Part shown: positions 23,975 through 33,941 of the stretch, piece after piece | How positions within the stretch are numbered: position 1 is the stretch's first letter | How the letters are laid out: each line of letters opens with the position of its first letter | NCBI GenBank assembly: GCA_021800155.1 | Contig: JAJYZG010000005.1 | Coordinates: 1 to 55,260, forward strand | Reading direction: 5' to 3' | Source: a bacterium | GTDB lineage: Bacteria > Patescibacteriota > Saccharimonadia > Saccharimonadales > UBA4665 | DNA length: 55,260 bases | Made by a program: the position numbers and the translations under genes | Notes under the pieces: generated by a model | Told to the model about the DNA's origin: nothing | Databases searched by the model: none | The model's input: the letters and a program-made list of their open reading frames with translations, nothing else

Positions 23975-24323
23975 TGCCATTAAAAAGGCCTTAAGTGTTC
24001 CATTAACTTCTATAGAAGACGTTATTCATTACGAAGCAAAAATCGGTGGTCAATTATTCGGCCCGATTCCAGAAAAGCACCGCCGTGAGTTCTTTGTGCT
24101 GGATAAGCATACATGGGTTTGGCATGAAGAATGGCCGGATAAATTCGGACGCCGCAAAAGTTTAACTACACGTTATGATGTCCGCCCAAACGGAGTGTAT
24201 AAGACTCATGGTATCGAATACAAAAAGATTAGCGTTGAAGAATTAACTAATCTATACGAAGCCAGCAAACTGTATCGCCAAAAAGTTATCCCGGAGTTGC
24301 AGCGTTTGGCCGAAAAGTACTAA
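23967..24323 (+). CDS. Small conserved-looking protein, unknown function
   Basis: The 118-residue soluble protein is rich in aromatic residues (REFFVLDKHTWVWHEEWPD), followed by a beta-strand pattern LTTRYDVRPNGVYKTHGIEYKKI and a helical end. Composition and coupling support a real gene, but I recognise no family. ATG 23967 is used; the longer frame from 23943 lies in the upstream gene. It may act with its overlapping upstream partner. Confidence 0.62.
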   Translation: MIDAIKKALSVPLTSIEDVIHYEAKIGGQLFGPIPEKHRREFFVLDKHTWVWHEEWPDKFGRRKSLTTRYDVRPNGVYKTHGIEYKKISVEELTNLYEASKLYRQKVIPELQRLAEKY

Positions 24324-24332
24324 ACAGACTAG

Positions 24333-25472
24333 ATGAAACAGATCTATCTAGATTATGCGGCATCAACTCCGCTCGATCCAGAGGTTTTAGGAGCAATGCT
24401 GCCGTATCTTAAGAGTAACTACTTTAATCCATCCGCTGATTACAGTGCCGCCCGACAGGTTGCCCAGAGTCTGGCGAAAGCTCGGAGTGCAGTTGCGCAA
24501 GTATTAGGAGCAAAAGCCGGCGAAATTGTGTTTACGGCCGGAGGCAGTGAGGCCAATAATCTTGCTATCAAGGGAGTGATGGATGCTTACCCCGAAGCCA
24601 AAGTATTACTTAGTGCGATAGAGCATGATTCGCTACTGATACCGGCATCGCGCTATGCTCATGATACTATCAAAGTCGACCGTTCAGGCCGGGTAGATCT
24701 TGAAGACTTGAAATCAAAGCTTGACGACAGCGTGGTGCTTGTTAGTGTGATGTATTGCAGCAATGAGGTAGGAACAATCGAACCGCTGAAGCAGGTTGCC
24801 TCCATCTTGAGAGTTGAAAAACAAACGCGCTATCGCCGTGGTAACCGGTTACCGCTGCTCATGCACAGCGATGCTTGCCAAGCTGCCAACTACTTGGATT
24901 TACATGTCAACCGATTAGGGGTTGATTTAATGACTCTAAACGGCAGTAAAATGTACGGGCCAAAACAGAGTGGTGTACTTTTCGTTAAGTCGGGCATCAA
25001 TTTACGGCCGCTGATTGATGGTGGCGGGCAGGAATTCGGTCTACGTTCAGGCACTGAAAATGTAGCTGGTGTAATCGGTTTTGCCGCTGCTCTAACTAAA
25101 GCACAGTCACTGCGCGAAACTGAATCACGCCGTCTACGCGAATTAAGAGACCACTTCATATCTCGTCTGCAATCTGGTTTTGATGATGTCAATATCAACG
25201 GTTCGTTAACACAGCGTTTACCGAACAATGTGAATGCTACATTTTTCGGGCAAGATAATGAAAGATTGTTATTTGGGCTGGATGCGGCCGGCATTATGGC
25301 AGCAGCCGGATCAGCCTGCAGCGCAGCGAAAAGTACCCCTTCGCACGTTTTGGCAGCAATGGGCTTTAATGAGGACTATGCTCACGCCTCATTGCGCTTC
25401 AGCCTTGGCCGGCAAACTCTAAAAGCGGATGTAGATCGTGCTTTATTTGTCCTAAAAACCCTTATTATCTAA
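24333..25472 (+). CDS. iscS: Cysteine desulfurase (IscS/NifS family)
   Basis: The 379-residue PLP enzyme takes sulfur from cysteine for tRNA thiolation and Fe-S assembly. It shows YLDYAASTPLDPEV, FTAGGSEANNLAIKG, AIEHDSLL, HSDACQAANYL, the PLP lysine block NGSKMYGPKQ (usual form HK.YGPKG), LRSGTENV, and the catalytic Cys in GSACSAAKSTPSHVL. The Cys loop is of the long IscS type. mnmA, which needs this sulfur, lies after the ATPase operon; iscU or other scaffold genes are not seen here. Confidence 0.92.
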   Translation: MKQIYLDYAASTPLDPEVLGAMLPYLKSNYFNPSADYSAARQVAQSLAKARSAVAQVLGAKAGEIVFTAGGSEANNLAIKGVMDAYPEAKVLLSAIEHDSLLIPASRYAHDTIKVDRSGRVDLEDLKSKLDDSVVLVSVMYCSNEVGTIEPLKQVASILRVEKQTRYRRGNRLPLLMHSDACQAANYLDLHVNRLGVDLMTLNGSKMYGPKQSGVLFVKSGINLRPLIDGGGQEFGLRSGTENVAGVIGFAAALTKAQSLRETESRRLRELRDHFISRLQSGFDDVNINGSLTQRLPNNVNATFFGQDNERLLFGLDAAGIMAAAGSACSAAKSTPSHVLAAMGFNEDYAHASLRFSLGRQTLKADVDRALFVLKTLII

Positions 25473-25484
25473 AACTGTCTGTAA

Positions 25485-25513
25485 TTGCTTAATAGCTCCA
25501 TTTCGGGTATATT
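25485..25513 (+). promoter_or_regulatory. Promoter of the F1-type ATPase operon
   Basis: TTGCTT (25485-25490), a 17-base spacer and TATATT (25508-25513) form a good promoter. A mini-frame of seven codons (25518-25541) lies at the predicted mRNA start; the first ATPase gene begins at 25563. Confidence 0.6.
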
Positions 25514-25562
25514 AAAAATGAAAGCAAAAGCGGTTAGTTAAGCTGATGGTGGGAAACAAACA

Positions 25563-26186
25563 ATGACTTTCTGGTGGCTGGTAGTAATCCTTATCACCCT
25601 AGGTGCTGTTGGCGTAGCTCTGGTGTGGCTAATTGCCAAACTCAGCCAGATTGGTGCAACAAATACCAAACGCAATGTTAATCAGATCATAGATGCCGCC
25701 AACAATGATGTCGAGCACATCTTTAATGATCAATTCCGTGAGGAATTACGAAACCGGGGCCGCCTACATTTCGAAAGGATTATTGGCGAAAATGCGATGT
25801 TTTTACAGCAGGACCTGCGCTTAACCACGAGCGAGCTGAATGAGTATCTAAAACAAGAATTAGGCAAGAGTTTGCGTGAGGAGTTTGCTAAATATGAGCA
25901 ATCGATCACCGACGCTAAACAGATGGCAATCGATTCGATCGAGAAAACCAAGCAGACTATAGAAGAACAGCGGGCCGAACTCAGTCAAAAACTAAACGAG
26001 GAGGTCGAAGCCGAAAAACAGCGCTCAATCAATCGCTTTGAAGCCAATATGGCGGACATCATTAACCACTATGTGTTAGCGGCAATCGGACAACAGATTG
26101 ATCTTAGTGACCAGATGGAGTATATCCTGTCCGAGCTGGAAGCTAATAAACAGGCTATATCTGAGGACATTCGTCATGGCGCGTGA
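25563..26186 (+). CDS. F-type ATPase b-like stalk protein
   Basis: The 207-residue protein has one N-terminal membrane segment (about 3-24) and then a long charged, largely helical region with heptad character, ending in a short tail. This is the layout of ATP synthase subunit b, whose peripheral stalk joins the membrane to delta/alpha. It is longer than the usual 155-175 residues and its sequence is not a clear b match, so the assignment leans on position: first gene of the operon, overlapping delta by 11 bases. No a or c subunit gene is upstream. Confidence 0.68.
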   Translation: MTFWWLVVILITLGAVGVALVWLIAKLSQIGATNTKRNVNQIIDAANNDVEHIFNDQFREELRNRGRLHFERIIGENAMFLQQDLRLTTSELNEYLKQELGKSLREEFAKYEQSITDAKQMAIDSIEKTKQTIEEQRAELSQKLNEEVEAEKQRSINRFEANMADIINHYVLAAIGQQIDLSDQMEYILSELEANKQAISEDIRHGA

Positions 26187-26679
26187 TGGTTTTAGTTTAC
26201 CGCCGCAAACTATTTCCTTAGGCGACCTCATGCGTCTTAAGCGGGAACTGATCGCGCTTGATGACTTTATCCACCAGTCTGAGTTACGCAGCTTAGGACA
26301 TGCACTCAAGACACCCCCTAAAGCTTCTACTGCATTAAATAATTACGCCGCGCTGAATCACTTGAATTTTTTGCATGCGGAAGACCGTCAAAAAGGCATT
26401 GATTTTCTAGATCATTTAAGTGTGCATGCGCCTCGTGCCCACATAAGTTTTGCAATCGAGCCGTCCGCTCCAACAATCCGTAAAATTGCCGGTTGGTTCA
26501 GGGACAACATCGATCCGCTGCTGCTGCTTAATACCGGTATCGAGCCGTCAATTGCCGTCGGTTTTACTCTCAATACTGATAACCACTATCATGACTTTAG
26601 TTTGCGCCAACATTTTAGCAAACAGCGTGATCTTTTGATTGAAGCTATTGCGAAAAGTGATGAGGCTAAGCGTTCATGA
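26176..26679 (+). CDS. atpH: F-type ATPase delta subunit (OSCP-like)
   Basis: The 167-residue protein has a helical N-terminal domain and a C-terminal part with GIEPSIAVGFTLNTDNHYHDFSLRQHF, recalling the conserved end of delta/OSCP that holds the top of F1 to the stalk. Divergence from typical delta is strong, so position between b and alpha is an important part of the call. ATG 26176 is inside the end of the b-like gene; the frame upstream of it is not conserved. Its stop overlaps alpha (ATGA). Confidence 0.7.
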   Translation: MARDGFSLPPQTISLGDLMRLKRELIALDDFIHQSELRSLGHALKTPPKASTALNNYAALNHLNFLHAEDRQKGIDFLDHLSVHAPRAHISFAIEPSAPTIRKIAGWFRDNIDPLLLLNTGIEPSIAVGFTLNTDNHYHDFSLRQHFSKQRDLLIEAIAKSDEAKRS

Positions 26680-28099
26680 GTGATAACCGTCATTTTGATC
26701 ATTTAGTTGAACAGGGCGGGCCGATTGGCGAAGTGGTGGCGGTTACCGATTTTCTCATAAAAGTCCGGGGTATGCAGCCAGTTAATACTCGGGCACTGGT
26801 GCTATTTGACGATGGCAGCAAGGGATATGTTACTGAGGTCAAGGAAGACTATACTTCAGTTTTGCATCTCAGCAATAGCAGCCTCAACGTCGGGTCCAGG
26901 GTAGTGGTTCAACACGATGATTTGGTCACTAAAGTCGGGGCAGGTTTTGTCGGTCGGGTAGTTAATGTTTTCGGTGAACCGCTAGATGATAAAGGACCGA
27001 TCGCTGCTGATGCCGGATGGCCGGTATTTAATGATGCCCCACCGCTTTATATGCGCGAAGGTTTAACCGATCTGTTGCCGACTGGTGTTACGGTAATCGA
27101 CAGTTTGTTGCCTCTTATAAAAGGCCAACGCTTAGCAATATTGGGCGACTCGAAATCAGGCAAAAGCGCATTGGCCACCCAGATCGCAACTAACCAGGCG
27201 GGAACCGACCAGGTTGTGATTTATGTAATGATTGCCAAACGTCGCACCGATATAACGCACCTTATTAATAGTTTAAATGCCTCAAAGGCCATGGAGAACT
27301 GCATCGTTGTAGTCTCGACTATCTTTGATTCTTTGATTAGCAGTTACCTAGCTCCATATGTTGGTTGTGCTCACGGGGAATATTTATGGCAGAAAGCCGG
27401 TCGTGATGTATTGCTAATCTATGACGATTTAACCAATCACGCCCATGTTTATCGGGAAATCTCGCTTTTAAACCGAGCTAGCCCGGGTCGAGACTCATAC
27501 CCGGGTGATATGTTTTATGCCCACTCTAGTTTGCTTGAACGAGCCGGGCGCTTAAGTTCAAACCATCGGGCTCTGACTGCCGTGCCAATTGTGCTTGCCG
27601 ATAGCGGCGATATTGCCGCCTATCTCCCGACCAACGTTATGTCGATTACTGACGGCCAGTGGATACTGGATATGAAGGTATTTAATGACTCTATGCGTCC
27701 GGCCGTGAATGTCGGTCTGAGCGTTTCGCGTATTGGTGGAGTTGGATTAACACTGCGTGGCCAGGCACTAAATGCCGAAGCGATGAAGTTGCTGGCAGAC
27801 TATGCGGAGGCTGAAGAATTTTCGCACTTTGGCTCTGAGTTAGCTCTTGAAACCCAAAACTCACTCAACCGGGGTAAGATGCTCTTTACTCTACTTAATC
27901 AGGCGATTGGCGAACACTATACCCCCTTAGCGCAGACTTTGGCCTTAGATATTGTTCTGCATGCAGCATTGGATAAGCCGCTTGATGTGATCAAGCTCAA
28001 AGCGAACGCCAATCAGATGGCAGCTGAAGTAAAAGACGACAGTGACTATGACAAAATTAAGGCCAGGTTGCACAAGTCAAGTTTAGTGGAGCTTAAAAG

Positions 28100-28103
<4 letters not shown>
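26676..28103 (+). CDS. atpA: F-type ATPase alpha subunit
   Basis: The 475-residue non-catalytic nucleotide-binding subunit has Walker A GDSKSGKS (157-164; usual GDRQTGKT), LLIYDDLTNHAHVYREISLL, PGRDSYPGDMFY, LLERAGRL, and the arginine finger in GLSVSRIGG (Arg352). It is about 30 residues shorter than E. coli alpha, through a shorter N-terminus (the helix that contacts delta) and a missing loop after LLERA. Core motifs are intact, so a functional F1 hexamer is expected. Confidence 0.93.
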
Positions 28104-30264
<2,161 letters not shown>

Positions 30265-30267
30265 ATT

Positions 30268-30537
30268 ATGGCTACGACTACAGCGAAAACCGATCAAACT
30301 ATAAGGGTCAAGGTAGCTTCGCCATACCAAGTATATTTTGATGAGCAAGCTTATTCAATATCCGGAGTAAACGCTACTGGTCCGTTCGACGTGTTGCCGG
30401 GACACCATAATTTCATTACCTTGCTTGAGCCGTGTGAACTATTTATCCGGAGTGGGGCTGGTGAACGTAAGATCCGGATCAACGGCGGGTTGATGCATAT
30501 CAAGGCGAATATGGCTAATGTGTTTCTCGATGTTTAA
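30268..30537 (+). CDS. atpC: F-type ATPase epsilon subunit, beta-sandwich only
   Basis: The 89-residue protein matches only the N-terminal ten-strand domain of epsilon, with GPFDVLPGHHNFITLL (usual GxxGILPGHxPLLT). The two C-terminal inhibitory helices of the usual 130-140-residue protein are absent. Such a protein could bind gamma (and a c ring, if present) but could not act as the extended ATPase inhibitor. It is the last gene of the operon, three bases after beta. Confidence 0.85.
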   Translation: MATTTAKTDQTIRVKVASPYQVYFDEQAYSISGVNATGPFDVLPGHHNFITLLEPCELFIRSGAGERKIRINGGLMHIKANMANVFLDV

Positions 30538-30569
30538 ATATAACAGTCGCTAAAGCTCCCCTCTTCCCT

Positions 30570-30575
30570 TACAAT
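30570..30575 (+). promoter_or_regulatory. -10 box (TACAAT) for mnmA
   Basis: TACAAT lies 7 bases before ATG 30583, so the mRNA would start at or next to the start codon. No -35 box or Shine-Dalgarno sequence is seen. Confidence 0.6.
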
Positions 30576-30582
30576 AAGATAT

Positions 30583-31635
30583 ATGGTTAAGCAAGTATTC
30601 GTCGGCATGTCCGGCGGTGTTGACAGCTCGCTCGCTGCCGCCTTGTTAAAGGAGCGTGGCTATCTAATCACTGGCGTATTTATGAAAAACTGGACTCTGG
30701 ACTTGCCTGGATACCGTTGCAGCTGGGAAGATGATTTTAAGGATGCGAAACGAGTGGCAGTACAACTCAACATACCTTTGAAAACACTGGACTTCGAACA
30801 GCAATACCGGGAAAAGGTTGTCGACTATATGCTCGACGCCTATGAGCTCGGGTTAACTCCTAATCCTGATGTGATGTGTAACCAGGAGATCAAGTTTAAG
30901 CTGTTCTTTGAGGTAGCCAAAACTTATGGTGCCGATCTTATAGCTACCGGACACTATGCCCAAACGCGACAGGGCAGATTATTTAAGGGGATAGACCCCA
31001 ATAAGGATCAAAGTTATTTTTTGTATAGAGTCAGCTCGCAAACTCTAAAAGATACCATGTTCCCGCTCGGTGGCATGCATAAAAGCGAGGTCAGGGCTGA
31101 AGCCCGGAAGCGTGGTTTAGTTACTGCTAATAAACCGGACAGCCAGGGTATTTGTTTTGTGGGCGAGGTTGGCATTAAGCAGTTTCTACAAGCTGAATTA
31201 GGGCCGCAACAAGAGGGGGATATTATTGATCAGCACAACCGGGTGATCGGCCGCCACGACGGCGCTTTGTATTTTACGATCGGTCAGCGACATGGCCTGA
31301 ATGTCGGGGGCGGACTTCCCTATTACGTAACCTATAAGGATATGAGTAAAAATGAAGTTCATGTCAGCAGTAATTTGTCCGACTCGAAACTATGGAGCCG
31401 GGAGCTTATTCTTACTGATTTGTGGTGGATAAATAACCAACCCGAATCAGGTAAAATTTACCAAGTTAAGTGCCGTTACCGGGCACCTGGTACCAATGTG
31501 CGGATCACACCCAATAAGACCTGCCTGAAGCTTATACTTGATGAAGAAATTAGGGCAGCTAGCCCGGGTCAGTCGGCTGTTATTTATGACAAGGAAGAAG
31601 TGATTGGCGGCGGTATAATCAAAGACGCCCGGTAA
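30583..31635 (+). CDS. mnmA: tRNA-specific 2-thiouridylase MnmA
   Basis: The 350-residue enzyme puts the 2-thio group on U34 of tRNA-Lys, -Glu and -Gln. It shows the PP-loop GMSGGVDSSLAA, the FMKNW block, NPDVMCNQEIKF with the first catalytic Cys, TGHYAQT, KDQSYFLY, and KPDSQGICFVGE with the second catalytic Cys, then the C-terminal beta-barrel with IGQRHGLNVGGG. Sulfur should come from the cysteine desulfurase encoded 5 kb upstream. Length is normal. Confidence 0.95.
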   Translation: MVKQVFVGMSGGVDSSLAAALLKERGYLITGVFMKNWTLDLPGYRCSWEDDFKDAKRVAVQLNIPLKTLDFEQQYREKVVDYMLDAYELGLTPNPDVMCNQEIKFKLFFEVAKTYGADLIATGHYAQTRQGRLFKGIDPNKDQSYFLYRVSSQTLKDTMFPLGGMHKSEVRAEARKRGLVTANKPDSQGICFVGEVGIKQFLQAELGPQQEGDIIDQHNRVIGRHDGALYFTIGQRHGLNVGGGLPYYVTYKDMSKNEVHVSSNLSDSKLWSRELILTDLWWINNQPESGKIYQVKCRYRAPGTNVRITPNKTCLKLILDEEIRAASPGQSAVIYDKEEVIGGGIIKDAR

Positions 31636-31640
31636 TAAGG

Positions 31641-31646
31641 TAGAAT
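31641..31646 (+). promoter_or_regulatory. -10 box (TAGAAT) for alaS
   Basis: TAGAAT lies 8 bases before ATG 31655. It leaves only two bases before the in-frame TTG 31649, so ATG 31655 is the better start. Confidence 0.55.
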
Positions 31647-31654
31647 TATTGACA

Positions 31655-33541
31655 ATGACAGCACAAGAAATTCGAAAAGCTTATTTAGACTTTTTTAAGG
31701 CTCGTGGCCACAGCATTATCCCGCGGGCTTTGTTAGTACCGCAGGATGATCCGTCGACACTTTTTACCGGTAGCGGCATGCAACCGTTGGTGCCTTATTT
31801 ACTCGGGCAGGAACATCCCAGTGGCACACGATTGAGTAATAGCCAGACTTGCTTACGCGCTCAAGATATTGAAGAAGTTGGTGATAACCGCCATACGACA
31901 TTTTTTGAAATGTTAGGCAATTGGTCTTTGGGCGACTATTTTAAACAGGAGCAGATTAGTTGGGTATGGGATTTTATGGTCAATAAGATAGGTTTGGACA
32001 AACAACGGATATTTGTCAGTTGTTATAGCGGTAATGCAAAACTCGGTTTGCCAAAAGACACTGAAAGTGCCGGGATCTGGCATGAGATATTTACCGCTGA
32101 GGGCCTAGACGCTAAACAAGTGGAAATAGGTACTCAGGAGCAGGGATCTAAGCACGGCGAACAAAGTGGCCGAATTTTTTTCTACGGTGATAAAAATTGG
32201 TGGTCACGCGCTGGACGGCCCGAAGAGATGCCGGAAGGCGAACCCGGTGGGCCGGATACCGAACTGTTTTATCTTTATCCGCAAGTTAAACACAATCCGG
32301 CGTATGGTGCTTACTGCCACATTAATTGTGATTGCGGACGCTATATTGAGCTCGGCAATTGCGTTTTTATGGAATATCTAAAGACTGCTATGGGTTTTGT
32401 AAAATTACCCAAACGTAATGTGGACTACGGCGGAGGCCTGGAGCGAGTCGCAGCGGCGGCAATTGATGACCCTGATGTATATATGATCAGTTTAATGCAG
32501 CCAGTGGTTAATTTACTTGAGAAACTGTCAAATAAAGCTTACGCCAGCAATACTACCCCAATGCGAGTCATCACCGATCATCTAAGAGCGGCAACATTTC
32601 TGGCAGTTGACGGCGTCAGCGCGAGCAATAAAGAGCAGGGGTATGTTATGCGCCGGTTGATCAGACGCGCGGTACGGTTTGCATTTGATCTGGGGATTGA
32701 GCAGAATTTTATTGAAGACGTAACTAATAAGATTGCAGATATTTACGAGCCGGATTTTCCTGAAGTAGCCTTGCGCCGTCATCAAGTTATAACCAGCTTA
32801 AGCAAGGAAGAAAAGGCGTTTCGGCAGACACTTCGCAAAGGTCTTAGGCAATTGGACAAACTGGCTAAGCAAAGTTCGATTAGCGGTCAAGATTTATTTA
32901 CTTTGTATGATACCTATGGTTTTCCAATCGAGCTTAGCACCGAGGAAATCTATAGCCGCGGGCTGAAACTTGAGGATAGTTGGCGAGTGCAGTTTGACAA
33001 GGCAATGGAGCGGCAACGTGAGCGCTCGCGTACAGCTAGCAAGGGCGAGTTTAAAGGCGGCCTAGGCGGGCATGGTGATATTCATAAGAAGTATCATACG
33101 GCTACACATCTCCTATATAAGGCCTTGAGGGATACCCTGGGAGATACCGTCGTGCAGCATGGCAGCAATATAACAGAGGAAAGGCTGCGTTTTGATTTCA
33201 GTTATCCGGCTAAGTTGACTAAAGAGCAGCTTGAAACGATCGAGGATATTGTCAATGCGCAGATCAAACGGGACCTTATAGTTGCATGGGCTGAATATCC
33301 GACCGCTAAAGCTCTGAACGAAATGGGGGCTCTCGGAGCGTTTGGTGACCGTTATGGCGACCGGGTAAAGGTTTATTCAATGACTCCAAAGGACAGCAAC
33401 AAACCCTATAGTCTAGAGGTATGTGGCGGCCCGCACGTTGAACATACCGCCCTACTGAGTGAGGGCGGCAAACGTTTTAAGATTATTAAAGAAGAATCAT
33501 CATCAGCCGGTATTAGAAGAATCAAGGCGGTACTAGCTTAA
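31655..33541 (+). CDS. alaS: Alanyl-tRNA synthetase, reduced form
   Basis: The 628-residue class II synthetase charges tRNA-Ala. The N-terminal catalytic domain has FFKARGHSIIPRALLVP, LFTGSGMQPLVPYLLGQ, RHTTFFEMLGNWSLGDYF and GGGLERVAA, followed by the tRNA-recognition helices. The editing domain retains HTATHLLY and EVCGGPHVEHT, which supply the zinc/editing ligands. Compared with the usual ~875 residues it lacks the beta-barrel insert between recognition and editing domains and the entire C-terminal C-Ala/oligomerisation domain, ending just after the SAD core (SSSAGIRRIKAVLA). Confidence 0.94.
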   Translation: MTAQEIRKAYLDFFKARGHSIIPRALLVPQDDPSTLFTGSGMQPLVPYLLGQEHPSGTRLSNSQTCLRAQDIEEVGDNRHTTFFEMLGNWSLGDYFKQEQISWVWDFMVNKIGLDKQRIFVSCYSGNAKLGLPKDTESAGIWHEIFTAEGLDAKQVEIGTQEQGSKHGEQSGRIFFYGDKNWWSRAGRPEEMPEGEPGGPDTELFYLYPQVKHNPAYGAYCHINCDCGRYIELGNCVFMEYLKTAMGFVKLPKRNVDYGGGLERVAAAAIDDPDVYMISLMQPVVNLLEKLSNKAYASNTTPMRVITDHLRAATFLAVDGVSASNKEQGYVMRRLIRRAVRFAFDLGIEQNFIEDVTNKIADIYEPDFPEVALRRHQVITSLSKEEKAFRQTLRKGLRQLDKLAKQSSISGQDLFTLYDTYGFPIELSTEEIYSRGLKLEDSWRVQFDKAMERQRERSRTASKGEFKGGLGGHGDIHKKYHTATHLLYKALRDTLGDTVVQHGSNITEERLRFDFSYPAKLTKEQLETIEDIVNAQIKRDLIVAWAEYPTAKALNEMGALGAFGDRYGDRVKVYSMTPKDSNKPYSLEVCGGPHVEHTALLSEGGKRFKIIKEESSSAGIRRIKAVLA

Positions 33542-33846
33542 GGCACATTGATATCGCTGTATTTTGTGGCTTGTTTAATCTGGTTTTTGGTCAAGTCGTT
33601 TGGCTTTACGGGAGCGACCAGCGTCCAATGCTTGCCGACAGGACAGTATTGATATCGATAAAAACCCAAACGAATAGATTTCAGTGAGGCTCCAGGTATC
33701 CATAGTGTTGTAAAGAAATGTCCCTTACGGCACCGTACAACTGTACGTCCACCGATGCCGCTATATCCTCTATGCTTCATAATGATAGTCCAGGCGATTA
33801 AAGCAATTACTACCAACGAGACGATCAAAGGCCCGATGAACTTTAC
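33538..33846 (-). CDS. Small anchored protein with Cys-rich ribbon motif
   Basis: The 102-residue protein has one N-terminal membrane segment (about 4-24) and a compact domain with VRCRKGHFFTTLWIPGASLKS and YQYCPVGKHWTLV. The two C-x-K-G-H / C-P-V-G-x-H-W units look like a zinc-ribbon-type or Cys/His site. I recall similar RCxxGHxFTTxWxPGAS proteins from Actinobacteria, with unknown function; this memory needs a search. The start is ATG 33846, nine bases after a TACTAT box that overlaps the longer ATG 33858. It is convergent with alaS; the two stop codons share TTAA. Confidence 0.72.
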   Translation of the reverse strand, partial: VKFIGPLIVSLVVIALIAWTIIMKHRGYSGIGGRTVVRCRKGHFFTTLWIPGASLKSIRLGFYRYQYCPVGKHWTLVAPVKPNDLTKNQIKQATKYSDINVP

Positions 33847-33858
33847 CATTACCAACAT

Positions 33859-33888
33859 ATAGTAAAACCGACGTCATAAAAAGTTCAA
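33859..33888 (-). promoter_or_regulatory. Promoter of the small anchored protein gene
   Basis: On the minus strand TTGAAC (33888-33883), an 18-base spacer and TACTAT (33864-33859) sit nine bases before ATG 33846. This predicts a nearly leaderless mRNA. Confidence 0.6.
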
Positions 33889-33923
33889 CAAATACCTCAT
33901 GATTCTCTCAGCATTCCCTGGTG

Positions 33924-33929
33924 TATACT
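33924..33929 (+). promoter_or_regulatory. -10 box (TATACT) for the FtsA-like gene
   Basis: TATACT lies 12 bases before ATG 33942 and inside the longer in-frame GTG 33921 start, which makes the latter unlikely. Confidence 0.5.
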
Positions 33930-33941
33930 ATTGAAGTAATT

